Assembly: GCA_965228695.1 (NCBI GenBank)
Contig: CBDDIB010000002.1
Coordinates: forward strand, 3,286,001-3,350,000
Length of the DNA: 64,000 bases
Direction: 5' to 3'
From: JAJFJD01 sp965228695
GTDB taxonomy: Bacteria; Pseudomonadota; Alphaproteobacteria; UBA8366
The position numbers and the translations under genes were made by a program. The notes under the pieces were generated by a model that was not told the origin of the DNA, did not search any database, and saw only the letters and a program-made list of their open reading frames with translations. How positions within the stretch are numbered: position 1 is the stretch's first letter; every line of letters begins with the position of its first letter. Below are positions 18,802 through 27,043 of this stretch, piece after piece.

Positions 18802-20118
18802 CTACCGTTCGGCGGGCTCGGTCCGTTCGATCTTGTTCAGGCGATGGTTGGCGACGAAGCGAAGCAGCGGGTCGGGCGGTAGAATTGCGGCTTCCGGGAT
18901 CGCCTCGGCAAAGCGAAGTTCGTCGCTATCGATACCGCACAACTTCTCCGCCATGAGCTTGCCGCAGGCGGTACCGCGGGTCATGGGCGCCGCATCGGTT
19001 GTGAGGACGATGTGCAGGCCGGGCGCGAGTTCTCCGAAGACGCGGCCTTCGTTGCGCGTCATCGCCATGATACCGCCCCATGTTGCGGAGAGATCGACGC
19101 CGTCGAGCGCCGGCCATCGCTTGGCAATGCTGGTGCGATGATTGGCGGCGGCGTTTGCGATGAGGTCTTCGCCGAACCGCTTATCCCGCGCGTAGGTGAA
19201 CGTGTTGCGCATCAGGATGCGGCCGTCGACGGTCAGGCGCACGGTGCTGCCGTTCGGGCTCGCGGGCAACAGTCCGAATTGGCCGCCGGCGCCGACATGG
19301 CGGCGTTCTTCGGCGGTGAGAGGCCGCGTCAGGCTGGCAAACAATCCGAGCGGGACCACGCGATGTCGCCGAAAACCCATCTCCTCGGCGAACACGTGGT
19401 TGGTCAGGATAAGCTGTTTGGCCACGATCTCGCCGTCGGGACAGATTAGGCGCTTGTCGCCGTCGGTGTGGAGTTCGGTAACCGGGCTGTCCTCGTAAAG
19501 TGTCACGTTGGCCGGCAACGTTGCGCCGAGACCGCGCATCATCGCCGCCGGCTGCACCAGCGCGGCCCCGTCGACGTGGACGCCGTTGGTGTAGAAACGG
19601 GATCCGGTAATCGCCTCGAGTTCGTCTTGCTCCATGCGTTTCCGCGGCACGGCCAGGGCATCGAAACCATCCGCGACCGCATCCAGGTGGGCATCGCCCT
19701 CGCGGCTGGCCGAGACGTAAATCTGCCCCCAGTCGGACCAGTCGCATCGAATCTGGTGCGCTTCCACGGTATCCCGCAAATAGGAGTAGCCGCATCCAAA
19801 GAGACGGTCGGCCTGACGGGCAACATCCAGAATTTTGATGCCGCCATGGCTGTGATGGGAGAGCATGAAGCCCGCATTCCGACCGGAGTTTCCGTAGCCG
19901 ACCCGCATGGCGTCGACAAGGGCGACCGTATCGTCCGGCCGCAGTTCCCCGAGCCGCCGGGCGGCCGCCAGTCCGCAGGCGCCGGCGCCGAGCACCGCCC
20001 AATCGGCGGTGACTCTGGACGTGACCCGCCGCGGTGCGTCCGGTTGCGGCAGCATGTCGTACCAGCCGTTTTGCACGCCGTCATTCGGCAGCTTGCGCGC
20101 GGTGTGTACCGCTCTCAT
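18802..20118 (-). CDS. FAD-dependent amino-acid/amine oxidoreductase (DAO family)
   Basis: A 438-residue flavoenzyme of the D-amino-acid oxidase/glycine oxidase type. The Rossmann dinucleotide motif is GAGACGLAAARRLGELRPDD at the N-terminus, followed by GNSGRNAGFMLSHHSHGG, typical of gamma-glutamylputrescine oxidase (PuuB)-like members. The C-terminus has TWGGIMAMTRNEGRVFGEL and a final FAD-binding Gly-rich stretch. It should oxidise an amine or N-methyl group. It lies downstream of the carbamoyltransferase gene on the same strand (64-base gap) and may share its transcript, or be an independent catabolic gene. Confidence 0.8.
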   Translation of the reverse strand: MRAVHTARKLPNDGVQNGWYDMLPQPDAPRRVTSRVTADWAVLGAGACGLAAARRLGELRPDDTVALVDAMRVGYGNSGRNAGFMLSHHSHGGIKILDVARQADRLFGCGYSYLRDTVEAHQIRCDWSDWGQIYVSASREGDAHLDAVADGFDALAVPRKRMEQDELEAITGSRFYTNGVHVDGAALVQPAAMMRGLGATLPANVTLYEDSPVTELHTDGDKRLICPDGEIVAKQLILTNHVFAEEMGFRRHRVVPLGLFASLTRPLTAEERRHVGAGGQFGLLPASPNGSTVRLTVDGRILMRNTFTYARDKRFGEDLIANAAANHRTSIAKRWPALDGVDLSATWGGIMAMTRNEGRVFGELAPGLHIVLTTDAAPMTRGTACGKLMAEKLCGIDSDELRFAEAIPEAAILPPDPLLRFVANHRLNKIERTEPAER

Positions 20119-20181
20119 GCGGGGATCCTCCGTATGCCGTTGCTCGGGCCGAGGATTAGGGTTGAACGGTAGCGGGTCAAG

Positions 20182-22017
20182 TCAGTCGAGGTCGAAACTG
20201 TCGGAATAGTCGACCTTGAGGTCGGCGGACTGTTCCTCTTTCAGCAGAAGGCAATTGCCCACCGCCAAGAGATCGAGTTCGGTTCCCATGAAACACCGGA
20301 ATGCATCCTCTGGCGTGCACACGATCGGTTCGCCGCGGATGTTGAAGCTGGTGTTCACCAGCACGGGGCATCCGGTCTTGGCCTTGAAGGCGGACAGTAG
20401 CGCGTGAAAACGCGGGTTTGTCTCGCGATGGACGCTTTGCAGACGGGCCGAGTAGTCGACATGCGTCACGGCCGGAATTTCCGATCGCACTACATTCAGC
20501 TTGTCGATGCCGAACAGCGCGGCTTCTTCGTCGCTCATCTTGCGGCGGCGTTCTTCCTTCACGTCGGCGACGAGCAGCATGTAGGGACTATCGGCGTCAT
20601 GCTCGAACCAGGACGCCACGTCTTCGCGCAGAACCGCGGGTGCGAAGGGTCGAAAGCTCTCTCGGTATTTGACCTTTAGGTTCAGGGTTTTCTGCATCCC
20701 CGGTGACATCGGATTGCCGAGGATCGACCGGCCGCCGAGGGCGCGGGGACCGAATTCCATCCGGCCGGTCATCCATCCGACCGCTTTATCGTCGGCGAGG
20801 CCCGCCGCGGTTCGCTCGATCAAGGCCGCGTCGTCGATGACATGGTATGTCGCGCCGGCGGCCGTCAGCCGGTCTTCGATGTCCTTCTGCTCGAAGACCG
20901 GCCCCAAGTAGCCGCCGCTCATGTGATCCATGCCATTGGCCGGTTTGCGCGGTTCGCCCAGATGGATGTGGTAGGTGCCGAGCGCGGCCCCCAACGCGCC
21001 GCCCGCGTCACCGGCGGCGGGCTGAATCCAGATATCCTCGAACGCTCCGTCGCGATGCGCCTTGCCGTTGGCGACGCAGTTCAGCGCCACGCCGCCCGCA
21101 AGGCAGAGATTGGGAATGCCGTATTCCGCACGCAACGACCGCGTCAGCTTCAACACGATCTCCTCGACGACGGCCTGGATCGATGCGGCGATATCCATAT
21201 GAAATGGCGTCAGTAAGGCCTCGGGTGCCCGGACCGGTTCGCCGAAGAGCGCCGCGAAGCGGTCATTGGTCATCGTCAGGCCGGTGCAGTAGTTGAAGAA
21301 GGATTGGTCCAGCCGGAACGACCCGTCGTCCTTGATATCGACGAGATTGTCCCTGATAACGTCGGCATATTTCGGCTGGCCATAGGGGGCGAGCCCCATG
21401 ACCTTGTACTCGCCGGAATTCACGCGAAAACCGGCATAATAGGTGAATGCGGAGTAAAGCAGGCCGAGCGAGTGGGGAAACAGGATTTCCTTATCGACCT
21501 CGAGGGTGTTGCCGCGCCCGATTGCGACCGACGTCGTGGCCCATTCCCCGACGCCATCCATGGTGAGCACGACCGCGTCGTCGAACGGCGACGGAAAGAA
21601 GGCGGAGGCGGCATGGCTCAGATGGTGTTCCGAGAACAGCAGCTTGTTCTGCCAGTCGAAGCGGTCGTCGAATTCCGCGAATTGTTTGCGCAGCAGGTCC
21701 TTCTGGAACAGCTTTTCCTTGATCCAGACCGGCATCGCTTGGGCGAATGACTTGAAGCCGCGCGGCGCAAAGGCGAGATAGGTCTCGAGCAGCCGTTCGA
21801 ACTTCAGGAACGGCTTGTCGTAGAAGGCGACATAGTCGACCTCCGCAAACGGAACGCCGGCCGCTTCAAGGCAGTAAGTTATCGCGTGTTCCGGAAAACC
21901 CGCGTCATGTTTCTTGCGGGTGAAGCGTTCTTCCTGGGCCGCGGCGATGATTGTGCCGTCCTCGACCAACGCTGCGGCGCTGTCGTGATAGAAGGCGGAA
22001 ACGCCGAGGATGCGCAC
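20182..22017 (-). CDS. Carbamoyltransferase (NodU/CmcH/TobZ family)
   Basis: A 611-residue O-carbamoyltransferase, full family length. It starts at GTG 22017 with AGGA upstream (MRILGVSAFYHDSAAALVED). The N-terminal ASKHA-fold domain carries the metal-binding EHHLSHAASAFF motif; the C-terminal YrdC-like domain contains GRMEFGPRALGGRSILGNP and ends with TSFNIRGEPIVCTPEDA. The family transfers carbamoyl from carbamoyl phosphate through carbamoyl-AMP to a hydroxyl of a sugar, antibiotic or Nod factor. It is the last gene of a four-gene cassette and lies near sugar-nucleotide and exopolysaccharide genes, so a glycan hydroxyl is a fair guess. Confidence 0.9.
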   Translation of the reverse strand: MRILGVSAFYHDSAAALVEDGTIIAAAQEERFTRKKHDAGFPEHAITYCLEAAGVPFAEVDYVAFYDKPFLKFERLLETYLAFAPRGFKSFAQAMPVWIKEKLFQKDLLRKQFAEFDDRFDWQNKLLFSEHHLSHAASAFFPSPFDDAVVLTMDGVGEWATTSVAIGRGNTLEVDKEILFPHSLGLLYSAFTYYAGFRVNSGEYKVMGLAPYGQPKYADVIRDNLVDIKDDGSFRLDQSFFNYCTGLTMTNDRFAALFGEPVRAPEALLTPFHMDIAASIQAVVEEIVLKLTRSLRAEYGIPNLCLAGGVALNCVANGKAHRDGAFEDIWIQPAAGDAGGALGAALGTYHIHLGEPRKPANGMDHMSGGYLGPVFEQKDIEDRLTAAGATYHVIDDAALIERTAAGLADDKAVGWMTGRMEFGPRALGGRSILGNPMSPGMQKTLNLKVKYRESFRPFAPAVLREDVASWFEHDADSPYMLLVADVKEERRRKMSDEEAALFGIDKLNVVRSEIPAVTHVDYSARLQSVHRETNPRFHALLSAFKAKTGCPVLVNTSFNIRGEPIVCTPEDAFRCFMGTELDLLAVGNCLLLKEEQSADLKVDYSDSFDLD

Positions 22018-22026
22018 GGGATAGTC

Positions 22027-22176
22027 CTAGAAGATCGTGTAGATGAACGGCGCGACGGCGGAGCCTTGCGCGACGACGAGCAACCCGCCAAAGACGAGCA
22101 GAACCAGCATGATCGGCAACAGCCAGAACTTCTTGCGGACTTTCAAGAACTCCCACATTTCCAAAAGAAATGCCAT
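22027..22176 (-). CDS. 49-residue single-pass membrane protein, DUF5989-like
   Basis: ATG at 22176 to TAG at 22027 encodes 49 residues beginning MAFLLEMWEFLKVRKKFWLL, then a hydrophobic helix (PIMLVLLVFGGLLVVAQ) and the tail GSAVAPFIYTIF. The EFLKVRKKFWLLP pattern followed by one membrane helix and a -PFIYTLF-like end is the signature of the DUF5989 family, recalled from carbamoyltransferase/SxtJ neighbourhoods. It lies 9 bases upstream of the carbamoyltransferase start and 17 bases after the SxtJ-like gene. Role unknown; perhaps a small subunit that holds the cassette enzymes at the membrane. Confidence 0.85.
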   Translation of the reverse strand: MAFLLEMWEFLKVRKKFWLLPIMLVLLVFGGLLVVAQGSAVAPFIYTIF

Positions 22177-22193
22177 CGGTCGCGCGTTCCTTC

Positions 22194-22613
22194 CTAAAAC
22201 TGTTTCTTGAAGCTTTCGGGTGCTGGGCCGGGCACCTCGCGTTTCACCCAGTAGCTTTCTTGTTCGGCATTGAACTTCAAACGTAAATGATCGCGTCGGG
22301 CCAGCTTCATTACAATCGCGAAGGGCGTGATGACGAGGAAGAACATCAATCCCATGACGATGGGGCTAACGACCTTGTGCAGCAACAGGCCAAACCTGAA
22401 CCAAAGGACATTCAGCGGCCGCAGCGTCGCTGGCCGAATAAGGGAGACGACGAGAAAGGCGCCGGAGATGCCGACAAGCCAGGGGCCAGCGGCGGCCGGC
22501 GAGAGAATCGTGAAGTATCCGCCGAGCAGCGCGAAAACGACTGCGAACGTGATGCCGAACCCGCGGTTCGACCCACGCCGTACGTCCCCGATCTGGTGCG
22601 TTATCTGTTCCAT
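22194..22613 (-). CDS. SxtJ-like small membrane protein
   Basis: A 139-residue protein from ATG 22613 (MEQITHQIGDVRRGSNRGFG); the frame is open upstream to 22769 but that part overlaps the SGNH hydrolase gene. Two hydrophobic hairpins (FAVVFALLGGYFTILSP with GPWLVGISGAFLVVSLI, then VVSPIVMGLMFFLVITPFAIVM) suggest three to four membrane segments. The C-terminus is soluble and contains ESYWVKRE. Length, layout and the position next to a carbamoyltransferase match the SxtJ family, named from saxitoxin clusters but widespread beside NodU-like carbamoyltransferases. Biochemical role unknown. Confidence 0.82.
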   Translation of the reverse strand: MEQITHQIGDVRRGSNRGFGITFAVVFALLGGYFTILSPAAAGPWLVGISGAFLVVSLIRPATLRPLNVLWFRFGLLLHKVVSPIVMGLMFFLVITPFAIVMKLARRDHLRLKFNAEQESYWVKREVPGPAPESFKKQF

Positions 22614-22696
22614 CCGTTGCCGGTTATGCCCTGTTCGTTGCGCCACAAAGGGCATTCTTATACCGCATTCCGTCGAAGGCCGCTGCCAAGATCCTT

Positions 22697-23875
22697 TCAA
22701 AATAGGCTTTGGTAATTTGGGCTTCGAAGAATGATTTCTGACGCGGCCGCGGTGCCCTCCGGCGTCCAATGGCCATCGCAGTCGTTGTAGAACGCGTCGA
22801 TGTCTGATCGGGCGGCGAAATGCGTCAGCAGGTCTAGGATCCGCACGGTCGCATGTTTCGTCGTAATCCGGTCGAGCAGCGCGTTGAACCGGCGTGCCGG
22901 ACCGGATTTGAGAAATCGGTCGATATCCGATGCACGGGGTGTGACGACGAAAAGCACCTTTCTATCTCCGGCGGCTTTCATGAATTTGTCGATCACATAT
23001 TCGAACCGGGCGGCCTGCTGATCGGTGAAGTCGTAGTATCCGGAATAGGATCCCGTCCGCCCGGCCGTGTTCTGATCCTCGAACAAGACCTGGAAGTAAG
23101 CGATCAGGTTGCTTGTGTACGTGTAATTCCGGTGGATGGTGCGGAGGCCTTTCACGAATTCGCGGCGGTTCCAGGCGTCCGTCTTTTCGAACCTCTTTTT
23201 ATTAATGTAGTCGAGTTCGAATGTGCCGTTCCGCTCGAAGAAAAGAGGGCGGTACCAGACCCGGGGATTGCGTCGCCAGTACTCTGGATCATCATCGGTG
23301 AAATCATTGTCCGGCAGGAGTTGGACAAGAACGCTCGAATGATCGAATTTTTTGGCGAGCGTTTGATAGAGCAGAAAATATTGGGTCGGGCCGAAATTTC
23401 CCGAGACGCCGAAGTTCAGATGCGGCACAGAGGTCTTTGCCTCCAACCGGTCCGAGAGACGGTCTGCCCGCGCGAGGCCGTAACCTTCCGCGAATGAGTC
23501 GCCCAGGAACACGATGCGCTTGCTGTCGGCGGTGACGGTCCGGTCGCGGTCCCGCATGCCGTGCCGGTTCGAACGGTAGGTGACGTTGTAGCAACTGTTG
23601 ACGTGGACGTAGCGGGCATTCGGCGAATGCCAATTGCTGAATTTCTTGTCGAGTTGATCCCAGAACGGAACGAAGGTCGGCCATTCGTAACTGGGCGCGT
23701 CGGCCGGGATCAACTTCGTCTCGATTGTGGCCCACGCCAGCAGTTCGAAGCTCACGACGATGACCGCGACCGACAGGAGCAGATTTTTTACCAGGGAGCG
23801 GATTTTCGCGAAAACCAATGGGCGTTTCTCATGTTTCTTCTGCATTGCCGCTCGGGAAGCGGCGGCATGCCGCAT
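22697..23875 (-). CDS. Membrane-anchored SGNH/GDSL hydrolase
   Basis: A 392-residue protein with one N-terminal membrane anchor (LLLSVAVIVVSFELLAWATIE) and a periplasmic SGNH-fold domain. Block I is VFLGDSFAEGYG with the nucleophile Ser; the oxyanion Gly/Asn are in FGVSGNFGPTQY; the catalytic Asp-His pair is in DCDGHWTPEGT near the C-terminus. The fold acts as esterase or O-acyltransferase on sugars and lipids. As first gene of the SxtJ/DUF5989/carbamoyltransferase cassette it may add or remove an ester on the same substrate. An inner ATG at 23845 is an alternative start. Confidence 0.82.
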   Translation of the reverse strand: MRHAAASRAAMQKKHEKRPLVFAKIRSLVKNLLLSVAVIVVSFELLAWATIETKLIPADAPSYEWPTFVPFWDQLDKKFSNWHSPNARYVHVNSCYNVTYRSNRHGMRDRDRTVTADSKRIVFLGDSFAEGYGLARADRLSDRLEAKTSVPHLNFGVSGNFGPTQYFLLYQTLAKKFDHSSVLVQLLPDNDFTDDDPEYWRRNPRVWYRPLFFERNGTFELDYINKKRFEKTDAWNRREFVKGLRTIHRNYTYTSNLIAYFQVLFEDQNTAGRTGSYSGYYDFTDQQAARFEYVIDKFMKAAGDRKVLFVVTPRASDIDRFLKSGPARRFNALLDRITTKHATVRILDLLTHFAARSDIDAFYNDCDGHWTPEGTAAASEIILRSPNYQSLF

Positions 23876-23952
23876 GATACCCTTTCATTCGGGAAACACT
23901 ATGCCGGCTTGCCGTAGCCGCAGATTGGCAGGATTACGCGTCTCCGAACGCA

Positions 23953-23996
23953 AAAAAAACCAGGGTTAGCGATCGGTTCGCTAACCCTGGTTTTGT
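23953..23996 (-). terminator. Intrinsic terminator of the tRNA-Asn gene
   Basis: A near-perfect hairpin: the arm AACCAGGGTTAGC pairs with GCTAACCCTGGTT around a short loop. Read on the minus strand it is followed by a run of T (the A-run at 23952-23959), four bases after the tRNA CCA end. On the plus strand it is followed by TTTTGTT, so it may work in both directions. Confidence 0.9.
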
Positions 23997-23999
23997 TAT

Positions 24000-24075
24000 T
24001 GGCTCCGCGGGCAGGACTCGAACCTGCGACAAGGTGGTTAACAGCCACCTGCTCTACCAACTGAGCTACCGCGGA
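24000..24075 (-). tRNA. tRNA-Asn (anticodon GTT)
   Basis: 76 bases including an encoded CCA. The acceptor arms TCCGCGG and CCGCGGA pair fully, with discriminator G. The D arm holds GCTCAGTTGGTAGAGC; the anticodon arm is GGTGG-CTGTTAA-CCACC, giving GTT for Asn; the T arm holds the GGTTCGAGTCC core. The terminator just downstream supports a single-gene transcript. It lies between the SGNH hydrolase and GDP-mannose genes. Confidence 0.97.
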
Positions 24076-24162
24076 TCAGTGGCGGGCTTATAGCAAAAGC
24101 CGGCACTGCATTCCAGCAATTCATGACGAAAAAATTGCGGCAGGTGGGGGCCTTAGAATTCG

Positions 24163-25602
24163 CTAGTTGCGGCCGTATATATCCTCCAGCCGCACGATGT
24201 CGTCTTCGCCGAGATACCCGCCGGTTTGGACTTCGATGAGGTGCAGCGGCTCGTCGTCGGTGTTTTCGAGGCGGTGCACCGTTTCCGGAGGGATATAGGT
24301 CGATTCGTTCGCATTGAGCGTCATCTCATCATCGCCCCGGACGACCTGTGCCCGACCGCTGACCACGATCCAGTGCTCTGCCCGATGGTGATGCTTCTGA
24401 AGCGACAGGCATCCGCCGGATTTGACGATGATGTGCTTCACCTGAAACCGTTCGCCCATGCGGATCGTCCGGTATGAGCCCCAGGGCCGAAAGACCTCTA
24501 GATGCGCGTGCGGTTCGTTTCGGCCCTTCGACGCCATGTCCTTGACCAATTGGCCAACCGCTTGCGCCTTGTCTCGGGGGACCACCAGTACGGCGTCCTC
24601 GGTGGCGACAATTGCCATGTCCTCGACGCCGACGGCACACAACAAGGGTCCTTCGGCGCGTAGATAGGTGTTGCGCGTATCGTCGGCAATCACGTCGCCC
24701 TGCATGACGTTGCCGTTGGCATCCTTGTCGCCGACACCCCACAGCGCGGACCAGCTGCCGACGTCGCTCCATCCGGCGTCGACCGGCACGACCGCCGCGT
24801 TGTCCGTCTTTTCCATGACGGCGTAGTCGATCGAGTCCGCCGGGCAATCCGCGAACGCGGCTTTGTCCAACCGGAAGAAATCCAGATCGGGGTTGCCGTC
24901 GGCGACAGCGGCGCGGCAGTGGGCGAGCATGGTGGGTTGATGCCGTTCCATCTCCGCCAGATAGGCCTCGGCGGAAAACAGGAACATGCCGCTGTTCCAG
25001 GCATAGGCCGTGTCGGCGACGAACCGTTCGGCATCGGCCAAACACGGCTTTTCCACGAATTGTTCGATCTGAAAGCAGCCGGGCAGGGGACCGGATCGGT
25101 TCGCGTAGGCTGCGCCGCGGCGGATGTAGCCGTAACCCGTTTCGGGCCGGTCCGGCCTTACGCCGAATGTGACGAGTGCGCCGTTCTCGGCGGCGGTGCT
25201 GCCGGTCGCGACGGCCGCGAGAAAGGCGTCTGTCTTTTCAATAAGGTGATCCGAGGGCAGTACCAGCATCATCGCCTTGGGATCGGTTCGTGCCAGCAAG
25301 AGAGCGGCGCAGGCGACGGCCGGGGCTGTGTTGCGGCCCATGGGTTCCAGCATGAGGGCGGTCGTTTCCGATCCCGCGTCGCGAAGCTGTTCGGCGATGA
25401 TGAAGCGGTGATCTTCGTTGCAGATCAGGACGGGCGGCGCGAAGCGGGCCGGGTCGCTGACCCGCGCCACGGTTTCCTGCAGCAGGCTGTCGTCGGCCGT
25501 CAACGGCAAGAGCTGTTTCGGGTACAGCGTCCGGGAGAGCGGCCAAAGCCGGGTGCCGGCGCCGCCGGAGAGGATCACGGGATAAATCATCGATTGCGCC
25601 AT
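24163..25602 (-). CDS. manC: Mannose-1-phosphate guanylyltransferase / mannose-6-phosphate isomerase
   Basis: A 479-residue bifunctional type II enzyme, the usual length for ManC/AlgA/CpsB. The N-terminal nucleotidyltransferase domain opens with LSGGAGTRLWPLSRTLYPKQ, the GTP-binding pyrophosphorylase signature; FVEKPCLADAERFV is the second conserved block. The C-terminal cupin isomerase has RPWGSYRT, QKHHHRAEHWIVVSGRAQV and metal-binding His/Glu. It makes GDP-mannose from GTP and mannose-1-phosphate and supplies mannose-6-phosphate. AAAGGA precedes the start. It is the only clear NDP-hexose activation gene here, placing mannose (or a derivative such as fucose or rhamnose) in a local glycan. 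Confidence 0.93.
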   Translation of the reverse strand: MAQSMIYPVILSGGAGTRLWPLSRTLYPKQLLPLTADDSLLQETVARVSDPARFAPPVLICNEDHRFIIAEQLRDAGSETTALMLEPMGRNTAPAVACAALLLARTDPKAMMLVLPSDHLIEKTDAFLAAVATGSTAAENGALVTFGVRPDRPETGYGYIRRGAAYANRSGPLPGCFQIEQFVEKPCLADAERFVADTAYAWNSGMFLFSAEAYLAEMERHQPTMLAHCRAAVADGNPDLDFFRLDKAAFADCPADSIDYAVMEKTDNAAVVPVDAGWSDVGSWSALWGVGDKDANGNVMQGDVIADDTRNTYLRAEGPLLCAVGVEDMAIVATEDAVLVVPRDKAQAVGQLVKDMASKGRNEPHAHLEVFRPWGSYRTIRMGERFQVKHIIVKSGGCLSLQKHHHRAEHWIVVSGRAQVVRGDDEMTLNANESTYIPPETVHRLENTDDEPLHLIEVQTGGYLGEDDIVRLEDIYGRN

Positions 25603-25721
25603 CGGGTTATTCCTTTTGGACTCACTACCTCTCTACGTGAATTTTCCGGGCTTCCCAATACCTATTCCGTAGGAGATTGAGGCGGATTTCCAAGAATAGC
25701 GGGACAGGCGTTAACCAAACG

Positions 25722-25754
25722 AAAAACCGGGATGGGCCATGAGCCCACCCCGGT
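25722..25754 (-). terminator. Intrinsic terminator after the VPLPA-CTERM gene
   Basis: The arms ACCGGGATGGGC (25726-25737) and GCCCACCCCGGT (25743-25754) pair over 12 positions with one mismatch around a 5-base loop. Read on the minus strand the stem is followed by TTTTT (25722-25726). It lies 35 bases past the stop of the gene ending at 25790. Confidence 0.82.
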
Positions 25755-25789
25755 CAACGGAGGTGCAAGAATGTCCTCGGAGGTTGTCG

Positions 25790-26440
25790 TCAGGCCGAAT
25801 TCTGCGTCCGGCGTATCCGAGTAAAGGATACGAGACCCAGAATTGCGGAAATAAACAGCCAGACTGCCGGCGGCAACGGTACCGGCGAAACCGCGATCTT
25901 CACGGCAAAGTCATCGAAGTCCGCGTCCGTCCCGCCGTCGTTAAACAGCGCGATGAACGTTCCATCGCCTAAATCCGCGAATGCGATCGAAATCCCCGCC
26001 GCAATCGCGCCATTGGCAGCCGTGCCGCCGATGGTCGATTGAAAGGCAAAGTCGAGCAATCCACCAGCCAGTCCAATGGTATCGGTCGTCCCAGGTGCGG
26101 TTGCCCCCGTGAAAATCTCACTGCCGAGAACGTCGAAAGCGTTCGTCGCATCGGCTTCGATACCCAGGAACGTGAATTCCACTTGTGCGGGGCTCGAAAG
26201 CTGAAGCCCCAATCCTGGCGTGGTGCTGTCAAAAATGGTGATCGGAGATACGCCAGCCGTTAGGCCCGTCTCCGCTTCAAGACTGAACCCGGATGCTGGG
26301 ATCGTTCCCGCTATTCCGCCCGCATCGAGCGACAACGTCATCGCCCGGGCAGAACTGGCAAATGATCCCGCCAGCAGCATCGCCGCAGCAACGACTGCGA
26401 CTAGTCGAGTGGTCTTAAGTAGTCCTAATGTTTCTCTCAC
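25790..26440 (-). CDS. VPLPA-CTERM sorting-domain exported protein (candidate XrtD substrate)
   Basis: A 216-residue secreted protein. I chose GTG 26440: it has GGGGGA about 8 bases upstream and gives a compact signal peptide (TTRLVAVVAAAMLLAGSFAS, cleavage near SARA). A TTG at 26464 is the alternative. The middle is a Gly/Ala/Asp/Thr-rich beta-type domain with no Cys. The C-terminus is a sorting tail: VPLPPAVWLF motif, hydrophobic helix (ISAILGLVSF) and a basic end (TRIRR). That is the VPLPA-CTERM class recognised by XrtD exosortases, and such an exosortase is encoded at 62542. It is divergent from the exopolysaccharide operon and has its own terminator. The protein is likely cleaved and glycosylated or released at the surface. 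Confidence 0.85.
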   Translation of the reverse strand: MRETLGLLKTTRLVAVVAAAMLLAGSFASSARAMTLSLDAGGIAGTIPASGFSLEAETGLTAGVSPITIFDSTTPGLGLQLSSPAQVEFTFLGIEADATNAFDVLGSEIFTGATAPGTTDTIGLAGGLLDFAFQSTIGGTAANGAIAAGISIAFADLGDGTFIALFNDGGTDADFDDFAVKIAVSPVPLPPAVWLFISAILGLVSFTRIRRTQNSA

Positions 26441-27043
26441 CGTTGTATTCCCCCGTGTCTTCAACGAGTTAAAGTGACTTCCGGATCTTCCCCACTCAGT
26501 CTCCAGATCGACGACCCGGCTACCCGCCGTTTCGTCACGCCAAATCGAGTTTCTTAATTGGTAAATTTTTATTTGTTAACAACTACAGTGTATCACACGT
26601 TTGCCAAAATGAAATTTACCATATCGAGAAACTACACCACCAATACGGAATTTTCATCTGAAGTATTGGCCCTTTCGCGGATCAATGTGGTGGTAACCCA
26701 AACGCGTGGTACCGCGGCGGAATAAGAAATTACCTTAATAAAGCCTTATAATTGCGACATTATCATGGTTATCAAATGGTAATTGTTAGCCGTTGGAACG
26801 AAATACGGATGAAGCGCGTTGATGCAAATGTGCCCTTTATGTCACAGGGTTACGGGAAGAGACCGACAGATTATATGAACCAATACCTAAAATGTCATCG
26901 AATGCACAATTCGGGACAGCGAATCGGTTCATCTCAATCGAACAAGTAAATGAAAGTAAGTGGATTAAGGTTTGAAAGTGCGATATTCAGGTAATATTGG
27001 TCGCGTTAACCAAAAAATGCTGCGGCCGTGCCGAGGGGGCGCG
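26441..27043. other. AT-rich divergent control region before the exopolysaccharide operon
   Basis: About 600 bases, much richer in A/T than flanking genes, between the divergent VPLPA-CTERM gene and the export gene. It contains the palindrome TTGTTAACAA at 26573-26582, a TATAAT word at 26747-26752 without a good -35 partner, and a GAGGGGG ribosome site at 27033-27039 for ATG 27044. A short plus-strand frame at 26752-26949 lacks a ribosome site and looks like chance. Two or more promoters are expected here. Confidence 0.6.
26573..26584. promoter_or_regulatory. Palindromic word TTGTTAACAACT upstream of the VPLPA-CTERM gene
   Basis: A 10-base perfect palindrome (TTGTTAACAA) extended by CT, about 133 bases upstream of the VPLPA-CTERM start and about 460 upstream of the export gene. 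The same 12-base word recurs just before the exosortase gene at 62518. It is a candidate operator of a common regulator; this is inference from two copies only. Confidence 0.4.

Noticed and set aside
24000..24075. tRNA-Asn as an attachment site for a genomic island
   Set aside because: I saw no repeat of the tRNA 3' end elsewhere in the window and no integrase gene, so there is no support for insertion here.
26747..26752. TATAAT as a promoter -10 for the export operon
   Set aside because: No -35-like hexamer lies at the right distance, so I did not list a promoter.
26752..26949. A 65-codon plus-strand frame in the control region before the export operon
   Set aside because: No ribosome site, non-ATG start and no coding-like composition; the region is better read as regulatory.
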